A stretch of DNA of 64,000 nucleotides from an uncultured Prevotellaceae bacterium (GCA_946405695.1 CAMJIA010000001.1:30421-94420), one strand, 5' to 3'. Positions 1 to 9,257 are shown, counted from the first letter of the stretch. Notes: generated from the sequence alone by a model not told the origin. Made by a program: numbers and translations.

Positions 1-1
1 G

Positions 2-712
2 AGGGAAAGACGCTTCGAATTCAAGTTGCAAGAAACTGAACGCATCGGTTTCTGCTTTCCAACACATGGGTGGCAACCACCCAGAATCGTACGACAGTTC
101 ATCCGTCAACTGGCACTAGTCGGCCAACCTCCCCACTTCTGTTGGGCACTAACAACCTGTGGTGACAACATGGGCGAGGCCATGACCATCTTCAACAAGG
201 ATTTGGCAGCGAACAGAGTCCTTCAAGCGAAAGATGGCAGTCCTCTACAAGCAGAGAGTGTATTCTCGGTGATTATGCCAGAGTCATACGTCTGTCTGCC
301 GTTTATGAAGACCGACCCTATCGACAAGGAGCACTGGAAGATTGAGAATGCCAGACACCAGTTGCACCACATCATCAGCATCGTCAAAGACTGCAAACGT
401 GGTATTGAGGAACTGGAGAAAGGAGGTACTCCCCGACTCTACTCTTACGTCATTGGCGCCTACTTCAACCAGAAAATGATTACCGACAAGAAGTTCACCG
501 TGGATGAAGACGTATGTACCCGCTGCGGCAAGTGCAGCAAGGTGTGTCCTGTAGATAATATCACAGGTACTCCCCCCACGTGGCTTCACAATGGAAGGTG
601 TACCTGCTGTCTTGCCTGTTATCACTACTGTCCCGTACATGCCATCAATTACGGCAACATTACGAGAAAGCGCGACCAGTATTACTTCAATAGACGCGGG
701 GACCAAAAATAG
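2..712 (+). CDS. EFR1-family flavodoxin-like/ferredoxin protein, 5' partial
   Basis: The open frame runs in from the left edge, so the true start lies outside the window; the first in-frame start-like codon inside is a TTG at 26. The N-terminal part has a flavodoxin-type motif (GFCFPTHGWQPPR). The C-terminal third carries two 4Fe-4S cluster motifs, CTRCGKCSKVCP (about residues 165-176 of the visible part) and CTCCLACYHYCP. This combination is that of EFR1-type ferredoxin/flavodoxin redox proteins, whose substrates are mostly unknown. The 3' end overlaps the convergent yggS gene by 26 bp. Confidence 0.8.
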   Translation, partial: RERRFEFKLQETERIGFCFPTHGWQPPRIVRQFIRQLALVGQPPHFCWALTTCGDNMGEAMTIFNKDLAANRVLQAKDGSPLQAESVFSVIMPESYVCLPFMKTDPIDKEHWKIENARHQLHHIISIVKDCKRGIEELEKGGTPRLYSYVIGAYFNQKMITDKKFTVDEDVCTRCGKCSKVCPVDNITGTPPTWLHNGRCTCCLACYHYCPVHAINYGNITRKRDQYYFNRRGDQK

Positions 713-1358
713 ACGTCCCTACTCTCACCATCGTTGACCCTTCCTGCACGGCTATCGGATAGTCGTGACTCATGCCCCATGAGCGTTCGCAGAACCAAGG
801 TGCATCAGCGAAATAACGCTCTTTGATTTCGTCAAAGAGGCTATGTGCCAAGCGGAACTCACCACGTATCTGCTGTTCGTCGTCAACGTATGAGGCCATC
901 ATCATCAGGCCACAGATACGCACATGACTGAGTCCGCGCCACTCTCCGTCAGCCATCAGCTGTCTCAAGGCATCGGGTGTGAGTCCGTATTTCGTCTCTT
1001 CCTCAGCGATATGGAGCTCCAGCAGCACATCGATGACACGTCCGCACTTGGCAGCCTGCTTGTCAATCTCCTTGAGCAATTTCAGCGAGTCGACAGCCTC
1101 CACCATTGTAACATAGGGAGCGATATACTTCACTTTGTTAGTTTGCAGATGACCAATGAAGTGCCACTCGATATCCTTGGGGAGCGTCTCGTGTTTCTGG
1201 CGCAACTCCTGCTCATGACTCTCGCCAAAGATGCGCTGGCCCTCCTCATAGGCAGCCTCAATATACTCGTTGGGATGATATTTTGAGATAGCCACAAGGC
1301 GCACGCCCTGTGGCAAATTACCCAATACCTGCTTCAGATTCCCTTTAACGTCGTACAT
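687..1358 (-). CDS. yggS: YggS-family PLP homeostasis protein
   Basis: This 223-aa protein has the usual length and motifs of the YggS/PROSC family: the PLP-binding lysine in VAISKYHP near residue 26, FGESHEQEL, EWHFIGHLQTNKVKYI, and a C-terminal GSTMVRVGTSIFGPR phosphate-binding segment. The family is a fold-type III PLP-binding protein that buffers intracellular pyridoxal phosphate rather than a classical enzyme. Its start overlaps the stop of the upstream DUF4494 gene as TAATG, so the two are probably co-transcribed and translationally coupled. Confidence 0.93.
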   Translation of the reverse strand: MYDVKGNLKQVLGNLPQGVRLVAISKYHPNEYIEAAYEEGQRIFGESHEQELRQKHETLPKDIEWHFIGHLQTNKVKYIAPYVTMVEAVDSLKLLKEIDKQAAKCGRVIDVLLELHIAEEETKYGLTPDALRQLMADGEWRGLSHVRICGLMMMASYVDDEQQIRGEFRLAHSLFDEIKERYFADAPWFCERSWGMSHDYPIAVQEGSTMVRVGTSIFGPRVY

Positions 1359-1837
1359 TATCCTTCGTATTCAGGCTTGTCGTCGTGCTTTTCCTTGCCA
1401 TATTCAAAGACATCCATCAGCGTTGTCTCAGCAACGGAGGCGATGACATAGTCTATCATCGTACCACCCATCACCTCGTCGATATTCCTGACAGCACCAT
1501 TCAATGTACCGGCCTGTACCAGGTAGTTGACGTTGGAACGCTTCTCCTTCTCGGTCTTCTCATCGATGGTGATAAACTGCAGTTTACACTTATACCAACG
1601 GTCAGCCATTTCCTCGTCAGAGAAGAATATTTCACCATAGGGGGCTATTTTGATGTCTTTGACGGTAAACTCGCCACTAATGTAGCTCGACATCTCTTCC
1701 ATGATGCGCTTTTCAGCCTCTGTAAAACTCAGGGCGTCGACTACATAGTTTTCTGTTACCTTCTTCTGCAAGCCGTCATCCATCACTTTCTCGTAGGCGA
1801 TCTTGCACTCAAACCAAATTGCTGTTCTTGATCTCAT
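1358..1837 (-). CDS. DUF4494 domain protein
   Basis: This 159-aa cytoplasmic protein matches the Bacteroidetes-specific DUF4494 family, with an N-terminal TAIWFECKIAYEK and a central WYKCKLQFITIDEKTEKEK segment. It has no signal peptide or membrane segment. Function is unknown. It lies between the pseudokinase-like gene and yggS on the same strand, 19 bp downstream of the former and overlapping the latter by one base, which suggests one operon. Confidence 0.85.
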   Translation of the reverse strand: MRSRTAIWFECKIAYEKVMDDGLQKKVTENYVVDALSFTEAEKRIMEEMSSYISGEFTVKDIKIAPYGEIFFSDEEMADRWYKCKLQFITIDEKTEKEKRSNVNYLVQAGTLNGAVRNIDEVMGGTMIDYVIASVAETTLMDVFEYGKEKHDDKPEYEG

Positions 1838-1856
1838 ATTATTGATTATTAATGCT

Positions 1857-3077
1857 TTACTGATTATTTTTCAATTGTTGCTTTTTCTCGTTAGTGATAC
1901 GCTCAATGATCTCGCTGGCAATGAGTTGGGCACGCTCAGGGGTGAGACTGGCCTCAACTCCCATCTTCTGCTGTAGCTTCATCAGTTCCTCGATGGTTGA
2001 CTGACTCTGTGCCGCAAACTGCTTCTCCGTAGCGTTCATATAATCCTTATTATATATCTTCGAGAGGATGCGGTCGGCCTCCTTCTCATAGTTTTTGCGG
2101 AATATCTCTTCAGCCTTGGCCTGATAGACACGCTGTGCCTCCTGCTGCTCCTCAGTCAGGGAGTCTGCGCTGACTACCCCTAAGTCCTCAGGTTTGAAAC
2201 CATCGTCCAACAGGTCGTCAGTAGCCTGACGCGGTGCAGGTTTCACATACTCCACATGTACTGGTTCGGGCATCAGCTCTTCATAGATTCCATAGGCGAC
2301 AAGCGCAACAATGACAGCTGCCAGCAACATCCATGCCGAATGCATCATACTACGATGCGACTGCACAGCGTTCAACAGGGCCTGGGGCGTTTCATAACGG
2401 TCTTCCGGTTTCTCGCTGGTAGCTTTCTTCAAGGCTTTGCGATATTCCATCGACATGTCTGCACGCTGGAAGATGGTCTCCATGAACTTACCAATGGAAT
2501 AGACATCGCAACGCTCGTCAATCGTTCCATGGTTCAATACCTCTGGAGCCACAAAGACTGCATCGTCACCATAGAAGGCACGCTGGTCGTCCATCGCAAG
2601 ATAAAACGAACCATGAGAGAGCAGCATGACAGCATGGTCGCCCTTGCGCACCAACACGCTCTTGGGGGAGTAACACACATGCTTGATGCCCTGGCTATGC
2701 AGGTAAGTGGTGATATCCACCAAGGCCTGCAACGTATTGTCGACAAAACCTTTCTCACCCACGACAGAAGGATGCTCGTTGAGCAACTGCTCCATCGAGA
2801 GGAACACGCCAGGCTCCACCTCCAACTGCCGTACTTCTCCGTTCTCATCCATGACGGGGGTGTAGTGCAACTGATGTCTGTTCACCAGTGTCTTGTTGCG
2901 CTCACACTCTGTCTTCAAAGCGCCAGAAAAGACAATGCTACTGTTCAATTCTGGATGGACATCAACCACAGCACGGTACTTGCCATCCACCTGAACACGG
3001 TAGTATTCACCGATGGGCAGAAGGGTCTTATTCAGCCTTCCATCGTTTTTTGCAGCGAGCATTTCTTCGTAGTTCAT
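1857..3077 (-). CDS. Membrane-anchored protein kinase-like protein (probable pseudokinase)
   Basis: A Ser/Thr kinase-like fold spans roughly residues 15-240, followed by a transmembrane helix (about 248-266) and a charged, helical, Gln/Glu/Lys-rich tail. The kinase fold is recognisable from an LHSQGIKHV segment, VAPEVL (APE motif) and DVYSIGKF. The catalytic residues are missing: the HRDxKxxN loop reads HVCYSPKSVLV and the DFG motif reads SHG. It is therefore predicted not to phosphorylate and may act as a binding scaffold. I chose the ATG at 3077 (MNYEEML) because the longer frame begins with a TTG inside the promoter. The protein is 406 aa. Two downstream genes (DUF4494, yggS) probably share its transcript. 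Confidence 0.75.
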   Translation of the reverse strand: MNYEEMLAAKNDGRLNKTLLPIGEYYRVQVDGKYRAVVDVHPELNSSIVFSGALKTECERNKTLVNRHQLHYTPVMDENGEVRQLEVEPGVFLSMEQLLNEHPSVVGEKGFVDNTLQALVDITTYLHSQGIKHVCYSPKSVLVRKGDHAVMLLSHGSFYLAMDDQRAFYGDDAVFVAPEVLNHGTIDERCDVYSIGKFMETIFQRADMSMEYRKALKKATSEKPEDRYETPQALLNAVQSHRSMMHSAWMLLAAVIVALVAYGIYEELMPEPVHVEYVKPAPRQATDDLLDDGFKPEDLGVVSADSLTEEQQEAQRVYQAKAEEIFRKNYEKEADRILSKIYNKDYMNATEKQFAAQSQSTIEELMKLQQKMGVEASLTPERAQLIASEIIERITNEKKQQLKNNQ

Positions 3078-3102
3078 ACTTGCATATTTGTTTTTCAGGG
3101 CA

Positions 3103-3110
3103 CAAAAGTA
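3103..3110 (-). promoter_or_regulatory. -7 promoter element for the pseudokinase-DUF4494-yggS operon
   Basis: The minus strand reads TACTTTTG, matching the Bacteroidetes TAnnTTTG -7 box, about 26 bases before the ATG at 3077. It rules out the longer open frame that begins at 3113. Confidence 0.6.
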
Positions 3111-3154
3111 CAAAAAAATAATGAATAATGCATTATTAATTATGAATTATTTCG

Positions 3155-3162
3155 TACCTTTG
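3155..3162 (+). promoter_or_regulatory. -7 promoter element for the aminotransferase gene
   Basis: TACCTTTG, a perfect TAnnTTTG match, lies 26 bases before the ATG at 3189 and is preceded by AT-rich sequence. Together with the minus-strand element at 3103-3110 it forms a divergent promoter region. Confidence 0.7.
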
Positions 3163-3188
3163 CAAGCGATTTACGTAAATTAAACAAC

Positions 3189-4388
3189 ATGCCAGAAATA
3201 TCAGTACGCGGACTGGAGATGCCTGAGTCACCTATCAGAAAACTCGCACCTCTGGCTGCCGCAGCCAAAAAACGTGGAACACACGTGTATCATTTGAACA
3301 TTGGACAGCCCGATCTGCCAACGCCTCAAGTGGGTCTTGATGCGTTGAAAACCATTGATCGTGACATCCTCGAATACTCGCCCTCGCAAGGCTATCTCAG
3401 CTATCGCGAGAAGTTAGTCAGCTATTACGCCAAGTACAACATCAACGTAACAGCCGACGATATCATCATCACCAGCGGTGGTTCTGAGGCGGTACTGTTT
3501 GCCTTTCTGTCGTGTCTGAATCCTGGCGACGAGATCATCGTGCCAGAACCCGCCTACGCCAACTACATGGCCTTTGCCATTAGTGCAGGCGCCAAGATTC
3601 GCACCATTGCGACGACGATTGATGAAGGTTTCTCACTACCTAAGGTGGAGAAGTTTGAGGAACTCATCAACGACCGCACACGCGCCATCATGATCTGTAA
3701 CCCCAACAACCCGACAGGCTACCTGTATACGCGCCGTGAGATGAACCAGATACGCGACCTGGTGAAGAAGTACGACCTGTACCTCTTCTCTGACGAAGTA
3801 TATCGTGAATACATCTATACAGGTTCACCTTATATTTCTGCCTGCCACTTGGAAGGCATCGAACAGAATGTCATTCTCATCGATTCCGTCTCAAAGCGCT
3901 ATTCAGAGTGTGGTATCCGTATCGGAGCCCTCATCACCAAGAACCAGGAGGTTCGTAAGGCCGTCATGAAGTTCTGTCAGGCTCGTCTCTCTCCTCCCCT
4001 CATTGGCCAGATTGTTGCTGAGGCCTCACTCGATGCTCCTGAGGAGTACTACCGTGATGTCTATGACGAGTATGTGGAGCGTCGTAAGTGTCTTATCGAC
4101 GGACTGAACCGCATACCGGGTGTCTACTCACCTATTCCGATGGGTGCCTTCTATACTGTTGCCAAGCTTCCTGTCGACGATTCAGAACGATTCTGTCGCT
4201 GGTGTCTCTCTGAGTTTGAATACGAGGGTGCTACTGTGATGATGGCTCCTGCAGCAGGTTTCTACACCACGCCAGGTGCAGGCATCAATCAGGTACGTAT
4301 CGCCTACGTATTGAAGAAGGAAGACCTGGAGCGTGCCCTTGTCGTACTGCAGAAAGCTTTGGAGGCTTATCCTGGGAGAGTGGAATGA
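3189..4388 (+). CDS. PLP-dependent class I/II aminotransferase (aspartate aminotransferase-like)
   Basis: This 399-aa protein has the fold-type I aminotransferase signature: YSPSQGYLSYREKL, ITSGGSEAVLFAF, the substrate-site PNNPTGYLY, SDEVYREYIY, and the Schiff-base lysine in SVSKRYSECGIRIGA. Length and motifs fit aspartate/aromatic aminotransferases, but the amino-acid specificity cannot be read from sequence. Its stop overlaps the ATG of the next gene (ATGA at 4385), indicating translational coupling with a LolC/E-type permease. That pairing is conserved in gene order rather than obviously linked in pathway. Confidence 0.92.
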   Translation: MPEISVRGLEMPESPIRKLAPLAAAAKKRGTHVYHLNIGQPDLPTPQVGLDALKTIDRDILEYSPSQGYLSYREKLVSYYAKYNINVTADDIIITSGGSEAVLFAFLSCLNPGDEIIVPEPAYANYMAFAISAGAKIRTIATTIDEGFSLPKVEKFEELINDRTRAIMICNPNNPTGYLYTRREMNQIRDLVKKYDLYLFSDEVYREYIYTGSPYISACHLEGIEQNVILIDSVSKRYSECGIRIGALITKNQEVRKAVMKFCQARLSPPLIGQIVAEASLDAPEEYYRDVYDEYVERRKCLIDGLNRIPGVYSPIPMGAFYTVAKLPVDDSERFCRWCLSEFEYEGATVMMAPAAGFYTTPGAGINQVRIAYVLKKEDLERALVVLQKALEAYPGRVE

Positions 4389-5632
4389 ATCTTCCGTTTT
4401 TCCTTTCACGCCGTATCTATTTTTCTGAGGGCGACCACCATGAAGTGAGTCGTCCTGCTATCCGCATTGCTACCATTGGTGTGGCGATAGGTCTTGCCGT
4501 AATGATTATCACGGTTAGCGTGATACTGGGCTTCAAACACACCATCCGCGACAAGGTGGTGGGCTTTGGCAGTCACATACAGGTAACCAACTTCGTTACC
4601 CAACAGACGGCCGTACCTACGCCTATCGCTATCAACGACACGCTGATACGCAAGTTCAAGAAGATTCCCAACGTCCGACATGTGGAGTGCTACACGATGA
4701 CGCAGGGCATTCTGAAGACGGATAGCGACTTTCTGGGTGTTGCCTTCAAGGGTATCGGTGAAGACTACGATCTGTCGTTTATCCGTCAGAATCTGCAAGA
4801 AGGTACACTCCCCACGTTCAGCAGCAAGACGAGCAGCAACAAGTTAGTCATCTCACGCAAGATGGCCGACAAACTGCAGTTGCATGTTGGCGATAAGGTC
4901 TATGCCTACTTCATCGCCTACGATGATGTGCGTGCTCGTCGCTTTACCGTCAGCGGCATCTACCAGAGTAATATGAAGCAGTTTGATGATGTGCTCTGCC
5001 TCACCGACCTGCGCACCACCACTAAGCTGAACGACTGGGAACCAGACCAGTGTAGCGGTGCAGAGATACTCGTCAAGGACTTCGACCGTATCAACGAGAC
5101 CAACATGCAGGTCATCGAACTGATTAGGAATCACACGGACCGCTATGGAGAGACCTTCGCCTCACAGACCATCTTCGAGGCCTACCCACAGATCTTCTCA
5201 TGGCTCTCACTCCTTGACGTTAATGTATGGATCATCCTGGCGCTGATGATTTGTGTGGCAGGCTTTACCATGATTAGCGGTCTGCTCATCATCATTCTGG
5301 AACGTACACAGATGATTGGTATCCTGAAAGCTTTGGGAGCACGCAACAGCACGGTACGCCACACCTTCCTGTGGTTTGCCGCCTTTATCATCAGTCAGGG
5401 ATTGCTCATTGGCGACGTGATAGGCATCGGGTTAGTCGTATTGCAACAGCATACGGGCTTCATCCATCTGGACCCTGCCAGCTATTATGTCGATACAGCA
5501 CCCATGGAACTCAACATCCCCATCGTCGTCATTCTGAATGTTGTGACCTTACTGATCTCTATCTTCGTGCTGATAGCTCCCAGTTATCTGGTATCACACA
5601 TCCAGCCAGTCAAAGCTATGCAGTTTGACTGA
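4385..5632 (+). CDS. ABC transporter permease, LolC/LolE/FtsX type
   Basis: This 415-aa inner-membrane protein has the MacB-periplasmic/FtsX layout: an N-terminal membrane helix (about residues 27-50), a large extracytoplasmic domain, then three C-terminal helices, including ERTQMIGILKALGA, the coupling segment typical of FtsX permeases. In the family such proteins release lipoproteins to the Lol pathway. The partner ATPase is not adjacent. It overlaps the aminotransferase by four bases. Confidence 0.85.
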   Translation: MNLPFFLSRRIYFSEGDHHEVSRPAIRIATIGVAIGLAVMIITVSVILGFKHTIRDKVVGFGSHIQVTNFVTQQTAVPTPIAINDTLIRKFKKIPNVRHVECYTMTQGILKTDSDFLGVAFKGIGEDYDLSFIRQNLQEGTLPTFSSKTSSNKLVISRKMADKLQLHVGDKVYAYFIAYDDVRARRFTVSGIYQSNMKQFDDVLCLTDLRTTTKLNDWEPDQCSGAEILVKDFDRINETNMQVIELIRNHTDRYGETFASQTIFEAYPQIFSWLSLLDVNVWIILALMICVAGFTMISGLLIIILERTQMIGILKALGARNSTVRHTFLWFAAFIISQGLLIGDVIGIGLVVLQQHTGFIHLDPASYYVDTAPMELNIPIVVILNVVTLLISIFVLIAPSYLVSHIQPVKAMQFD

Positions 5633-5675
5633 TACACCTTATTATATATAGGGGCAAGGAGCAAGGGGCAAGAGG

Positions 5676-6479
5676 TTACTCTAACTCAAAGGGACCTGTG
5701 GGTGTGGTACGCTTGAGGACCTCCAAACGAAGGTCGACACCAGCAATGACACCATAGTCGCGCAAGATTCTCTCCACCGTCTTACGTGCCAGTTCCGGAT
5801 GGTTATTCTCCTCGCTAAGATGACAGAGCCACACATTCTTCAGCTGCTCTGACATATTCTCTATGATAGCAATGCCGCAATCGTGGTTGTTCATATGTCC
5901 CGTACCAGAAAGGATGCGGTCCTTCAAGAACTGGGGATAGGGACCATTCTGCACCATCTCAATATCGTGGTTGGCCTCGATGACCAGATGACGCGCCTTA
6001 TTGATATACTGCTTCATCTCGTCTGTCACACTACCTGCATCCGTAATCAGACAGAAGTTCGTGCCCTCAGCCTCGATGAAATAGCCCACATTGTCAGCAC
6101 TATCATGGGGTACGGCAAAAGGGGTTACGGTGAAGTCACCCAACTGAATGGTTTTCCCTTTCTCTACCAGTCCGACCAAGTCCTCAGCCACCTTCTTCAC
6201 AACACAGTAGTTACGATTAATGCCATCATGTACCTCCTGGGTAGTATAGATGGGGACGTTGTATTCGCTGCTGAAGGCGCCTACCGATTTGATATGGTCA
6301 GCATGGTCGTGGGTGATGAGGACATGATGCACGCTGGAAAGACTGACGCCATAGTCGCGACAGGCTTTCTTCAGACCCCTCAGTCCTACTCCTATGTCTA
6401 TAAGTAGTGCGTCGGTCTTGGTGGCCAACAGATAGCAGTTTCCACTGCTTCCACTACCGAAAGAGATAAACTTCACCAT
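5676..6479 (-). CDS. MBL-fold metallo-hydrolase (YycJ/WalJ-like)
   Basis: This 267-aa metallo-beta-lactamase-fold hydrolase carries the metal-binding motif LITHDHADH (around residue 58) and later histidines/aspartates in AVPHDSADNVGY, LITDAGSVT, GTGHMNNHDCG and WLCHLSEENNHPE. The N-terminus ISFGSGSSGNCYLL is typical of the YycJ/WalJ group, linked elsewhere to DNA metabolism and cell wall control. I chose the ATG at 6479; the longer frame extends over the promoter. It is convergent with the permease gene. Confidence 0.88.
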   Translation of the reverse strand: MVKFISFGSGSSGNCYLLATKTDALLIDIGVGLRGLKKACRDYGVSLSSVHHVLITHDHADHIKSVGAFSSEYNVPIYTTQEVHDGINRNYCVVKKVAEDLVGLVEKGKTIQLGDFTVTPFAVPHDSADNVGYFIEAEGTNFCLITDAGSVTDEMKQYINKARHLVIEANHDIEMVQNGPYPQFLKDRILSGTGHMNNHDCGIAIIENMSEQLKNVWLCHLSEENNHPELARKTVERILRDYGVIAGVDLRLEVLKRTTPTGPFELE

Positions 6480-6500
6480 GCGATTTTCGTAATTTGCGTG

Positions 6501-6508
6501 CAAAATTA
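6501..6508 (-). promoter_or_regulatory. -7 promoter element for the MBL hydrolase
   Basis: The minus strand reads TAATTTTG, a TAnnTTTG match about 21 bases before the ATG at 6479. It supports that start. Confidence 0.6.
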
Positions 6509-6584
6509 CAAAATTATTATCAATTATGTATAATGTCATCGATAAAAAAATCGCTTTGCAAGCAAAGAATTTTGCATTATTTTG

Positions 6585-6592
6585 TATCTTTG
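6585..6592 (+). promoter_or_regulatory. -7 promoter element for the lipoprotein gene
   Basis: TATCTTTG lies 21 bases before the ATG at 6614 and is followed by GCAGGC. It is divergent from the element at 6501-6508. Confidence 0.7.
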
Positions 6593-6613
6593 CAGGCAAA
6601 ACAGACCGAAACG

Positions 6614-7057
6614 ATGAAGAAATTCCAAATACTGTTGCTGACGCTATCGTTGACAGCCTGCAACATGATGCAAAACGACGAAGACCAGGCAACGGCTGTT
6701 GCTGTTGAGTGGGGAGAGGCTTTCTTTAACTGCGACTACCACGCTGCCGAGGCGCTATGTACTCCTGAGAGTCGTCGCTGGCTGCAGTTTGCAGCTTCCA
6801 ACACCACACAGCAAGACCTTGACCTGCTGAAACAGCATGCTGCCGAGGTGGAAGCTACTGATTTCTTCCCAGAAGCTAATGATACCCTGCGCGTAGTGGA
6901 ACTGGTGGTGCGCAACAGCGTAAAACCTACCGTTGCTGGCGAAGAGCCCTCACAAATCGACAAGGCATTGTTCCATACCACCGTTGTCAAGCGCAACGGC
7001 AACTGGCTGGTTAGAATGGCAAGCCTACCGCAAAGTGGAAGGCAAAGTCGCGACTGA
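6614..7057 (+). CDS. Small lipoprotein, DUF4878/NTF2-like
   Basis: A 147-aa precursor begins MKKFQILLLTLSLTAC, a lipoprotein signal with the lipobox cysteine at residue 16. The mature part reads AVEWGEAFFNCDYHAAEALC and continues as one alpha/beta domain that resembles DUF4878/NTF2-like periplasmic lipoproteins; that family call is from overall pattern only. I chose the ATG just after the promoter. The 3' end overlaps the coding region of the convergent BamA/TamA-like gene by 47 bp. Confidence 0.7.
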   Translation: MKKFQILLLTLSLTACNMMQNDEDQATAVAVEWGEAFFNCDYHAAEALCTPESRRWLQFAASNTTQQDLDLLKQHAAEVEATDFFPEANDTLRVVELVVRNSVKPTVAGEEPSQIDKALFHTTVVKRNGNWLVRMASLPQSGRQSRD

Positions 7058-9221
7058 GTTTCGGATGGAGTAGCGGGAAGTGGCCTATGTGGTCATCATA
7101 GGCAGGATTGACCGCCTTCATACCCATATCGAAACGTACCAGGAAGAAGTCGAAGTTCAGACGGATGCCCAAGCCATAGCTGGCAGCCAGCTGGTCCCAG
7201 AATTCAGAGAACTTGAATTGTCCTCCCGGCTGGTCTTCATAGTCGCGCAGCGTCCAGATGTTACCAGCATCAATAAACAGCGCTCCGCTGAATTTCCAGA
7301 ACAACTTGGCACGATACTCCATATTCAGGTCCAGCTTCATGTCGCCCGTCTGGTTGATGAAGTCAATACGTCCGTCTGTCCCCACAAACTTACCAGGTCC
7401 CAACGAGCGCACGCTCCATCCTCTGACACTATTGGCACCTCCTGAGAAGAAGCGTTTCTCGAAAGGCAGGATAGTGCTGTTACCATAAGGATAGGCAATG
7501 CCGAAGCCCACGTGGAACACCAGCTGGTTGTTGAAGCTGAGGTTGATATTGCGTGTATAGTCAAACGTTCCTCTGGCATACTGCGCATAGGCAATATCCA
7601 GGAAGGTGTATTGTCCATCTTCGTTCGTATGGAAGTGAAGACCATGCGCCAGCCATCCCAGCACGTTGCCTGCCGTCTCCACATTAGCCTTGATAGCCCA
7701 ACGATTATTGCTGTACGAGTAGCCCACACCTGTTCGCATGATGAAGATGTTCTCGTAGTTGTAGCGCAGAATAGAGTTACGCGACGAGCTGTTGTTCAGA
7801 TACTCGTTCTCGAAGGTGGCGCTAATCCACGGCATGTAGATATAGTTCAGGTCCAACAGGTCTACCGTATAGCGGTCTTGACGCCTTTGGTCGTTCCACT
7901 TGTAGCGCCATCCCACAGAGAACACACGGCGGTGGAACTCAGGACGGTCCTGCAGGTCGTAGTTAGTGGCCAGCTCTGAGGTAGCATTGATGCGGCGACG
8001 GAAGCTCCTGGGAAGGAAGGGCGCAATAAATCGTGGGAAGGTCAGGCGCGAACCAATACTGTATTCAATAAAGTTACCACTACCATAGTCTTCCAGTCCT
8101 CTGATGGCCTCATAGGCACCACGCAGTTCGATGGAAAAAGTCTCCGAGCCACGAAACAGGTTACGGTTCTGGAAGGTGACGGTGAGTGCTGCACCAAGGT
8201 CGCCGGAAGTGTTGGTACCCTCTGGCTGGACAGAGATGGTCGACGACTTGTTCATGCTCAGGTTAATGTCGCAGTCGAGCACAGGTTCGTCTTCACGCTC
8301 GTGGAAGTTAATGCTGGTATAGCGCACAATACCCAGACGTCCGAAGTGGTTGTAGGTGTTACGCAGGTCGCGCGCCGTATAGATGCCACCCTTCTCAAGG
8401 AAAGTGTTACGTCTCAGAACCCTCGCACGCAGAGGAATAACAGGGTTGTCAGGGTCTCCGCTGAGGTAATTGATTTGACCTATCGTATAGACATCATGCG
8501 GTCTGGCCGAGGTCTTGCTATCCTGATAGGGATGCAGCACCAGTGTGAGGTCTATCTGGTTGGAACTCTCTATGGAGTCAGCGTGATAGGTAATGAAATC
8601 TTTGTTGAATCGGTAGTAACCCCGATTGACGAGATACTGTGTAATCCGTGAACGCTCACTATCCAGATTGTCGGCATTGAACACCATCCCTTCCTGCAAC
8701 ACGCGACGCGCAGGGGGTATCTGGTCCAGCAGACGGGCAATGGCAGTATCCTGGATATCATAGTTTACACTACGCAGGAAGTACGGCACACCAGGATGCA
8801 GCGTGTAGAGCGTGCGCAGCTTCTTGCCTTTCTTCTGAATGGCTACGTCGGCAGTGGCACGCAGATATCCCAGGTTCTGCATCTGGGTCTGCAGCGACTG
8901 CAACGACTGCAGGGTTTGTATGGAGTCATATAGCTCTGGTGGTTCACCCATGTTGCGCAACATGCGGTTTATCCATTTCGTAGTGTCACGTCCCGATAGC
9001 GAATAGGTTTTCAAGGGCAGCTTGGCAGTAGAGAACCATCGCGAGTTGCCTTGTTGACGGATAAAAGAACGCATGTCACTCAGGCTGATATAGCGTGCTG
9101 GCTCATCGCAACGCAAATCAGCCCGGTCAAGCAGATACTCTCCGTCAGGGACATACTTTGTCTCTGCACAACTGGTAACGAGGAGTACTAAAACTACATA
9201 AAAAAATAATCTCTCTCGCAT
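7011..9221 (-). CDS. BamA/TamA-family outer membrane lipoprotein
   Basis: This 736-aa protein has a lipoprotein-type signal (MRERLFFYVVLVLLVTSC, cysteine at 18), a POTRA-like N-terminal half (for example TLHPGVPYFLRSVNY and GQINYLSGDPDNP) and a C-terminal Omp85 beta-barrel. The barrel contains the SGGANSVRGW motif (the [VI]RG[FWY] lid-lock) and ends on Phe. Such proteins insert or translocate outer-membrane and surface proteins. The lipidated form is common in Bacteroidetes and is distinct from the essential BamA. I chose the ATG at 9221, after the TTG-like upstream codons. Its last 47 bp are also coding on the other strand. Confidence 0.88.
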   Translation of the reverse strand: MRERLFFYVVLVLLVTSCAETKYVPDGEYLLDRADLRCDEPARYISLSDMRSFIRQQGNSRWFSTAKLPLKTYSLSGRDTTKWINRMLRNMGEPPELYDSIQTLQSLQSLQTQMQNLGYLRATADVAIQKKGKKLRTLYTLHPGVPYFLRSVNYDIQDTAIARLLDQIPPARRVLQEGMVFNADNLDSERSRITQYLVNRGYYRFNKDFITYHADSIESSNQIDLTLVLHPYQDSKTSARPHDVYTIGQINYLSGDPDNPVIPLRARVLRRNTFLEKGGIYTARDLRNTYNHFGRLGIVRYTSINFHEREDEPVLDCDINLSMNKSSTISVQPEGTNTSGDLGAALTVTFQNRNLFRGSETFSIELRGAYEAIRGLEDYGSGNFIEYSIGSRLTFPRFIAPFLPRSFRRRINATSELATNYDLQDRPEFHRRVFSVGWRYKWNDQRRQDRYTVDLLDLNYIYMPWISATFENEYLNNSSSRNSILRYNYENIFIMRTGVGYSYSNNRWAIKANVETAGNVLGWLAHGLHFHTNEDGQYTFLDIAYAQYARGTFDYTRNINLSFNNQLVFHVGFGIAYPYGNSTILPFEKRFFSGGANSVRGWSVRSLGPGKFVGTDGRIDFINQTGDMKLDLNMEYRAKLFWKFSGALFIDAGNIWTLRDYEDQPGGQFKFSEFWDQLAASYGLGIRLNFDFFLVRFDMGMKAVNPAYDDHIGHFPLLHPKLSRDFAFHFAVGLPF

Positions 9222-9249
9222 TTTGGTGACAAATTTACAAATTTTTTCG

Positions 9250-9257
9250 TATCTTTG
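9250..9257 (+). promoter_or_regulatory. -7 promoter element for the SpoU methyltransferase
   Basis: TATCTTTG lies 20 bases before the ATG at 9277, in the short divergent region shared with the BamA/TamA-like gene. Confidence 0.7.
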
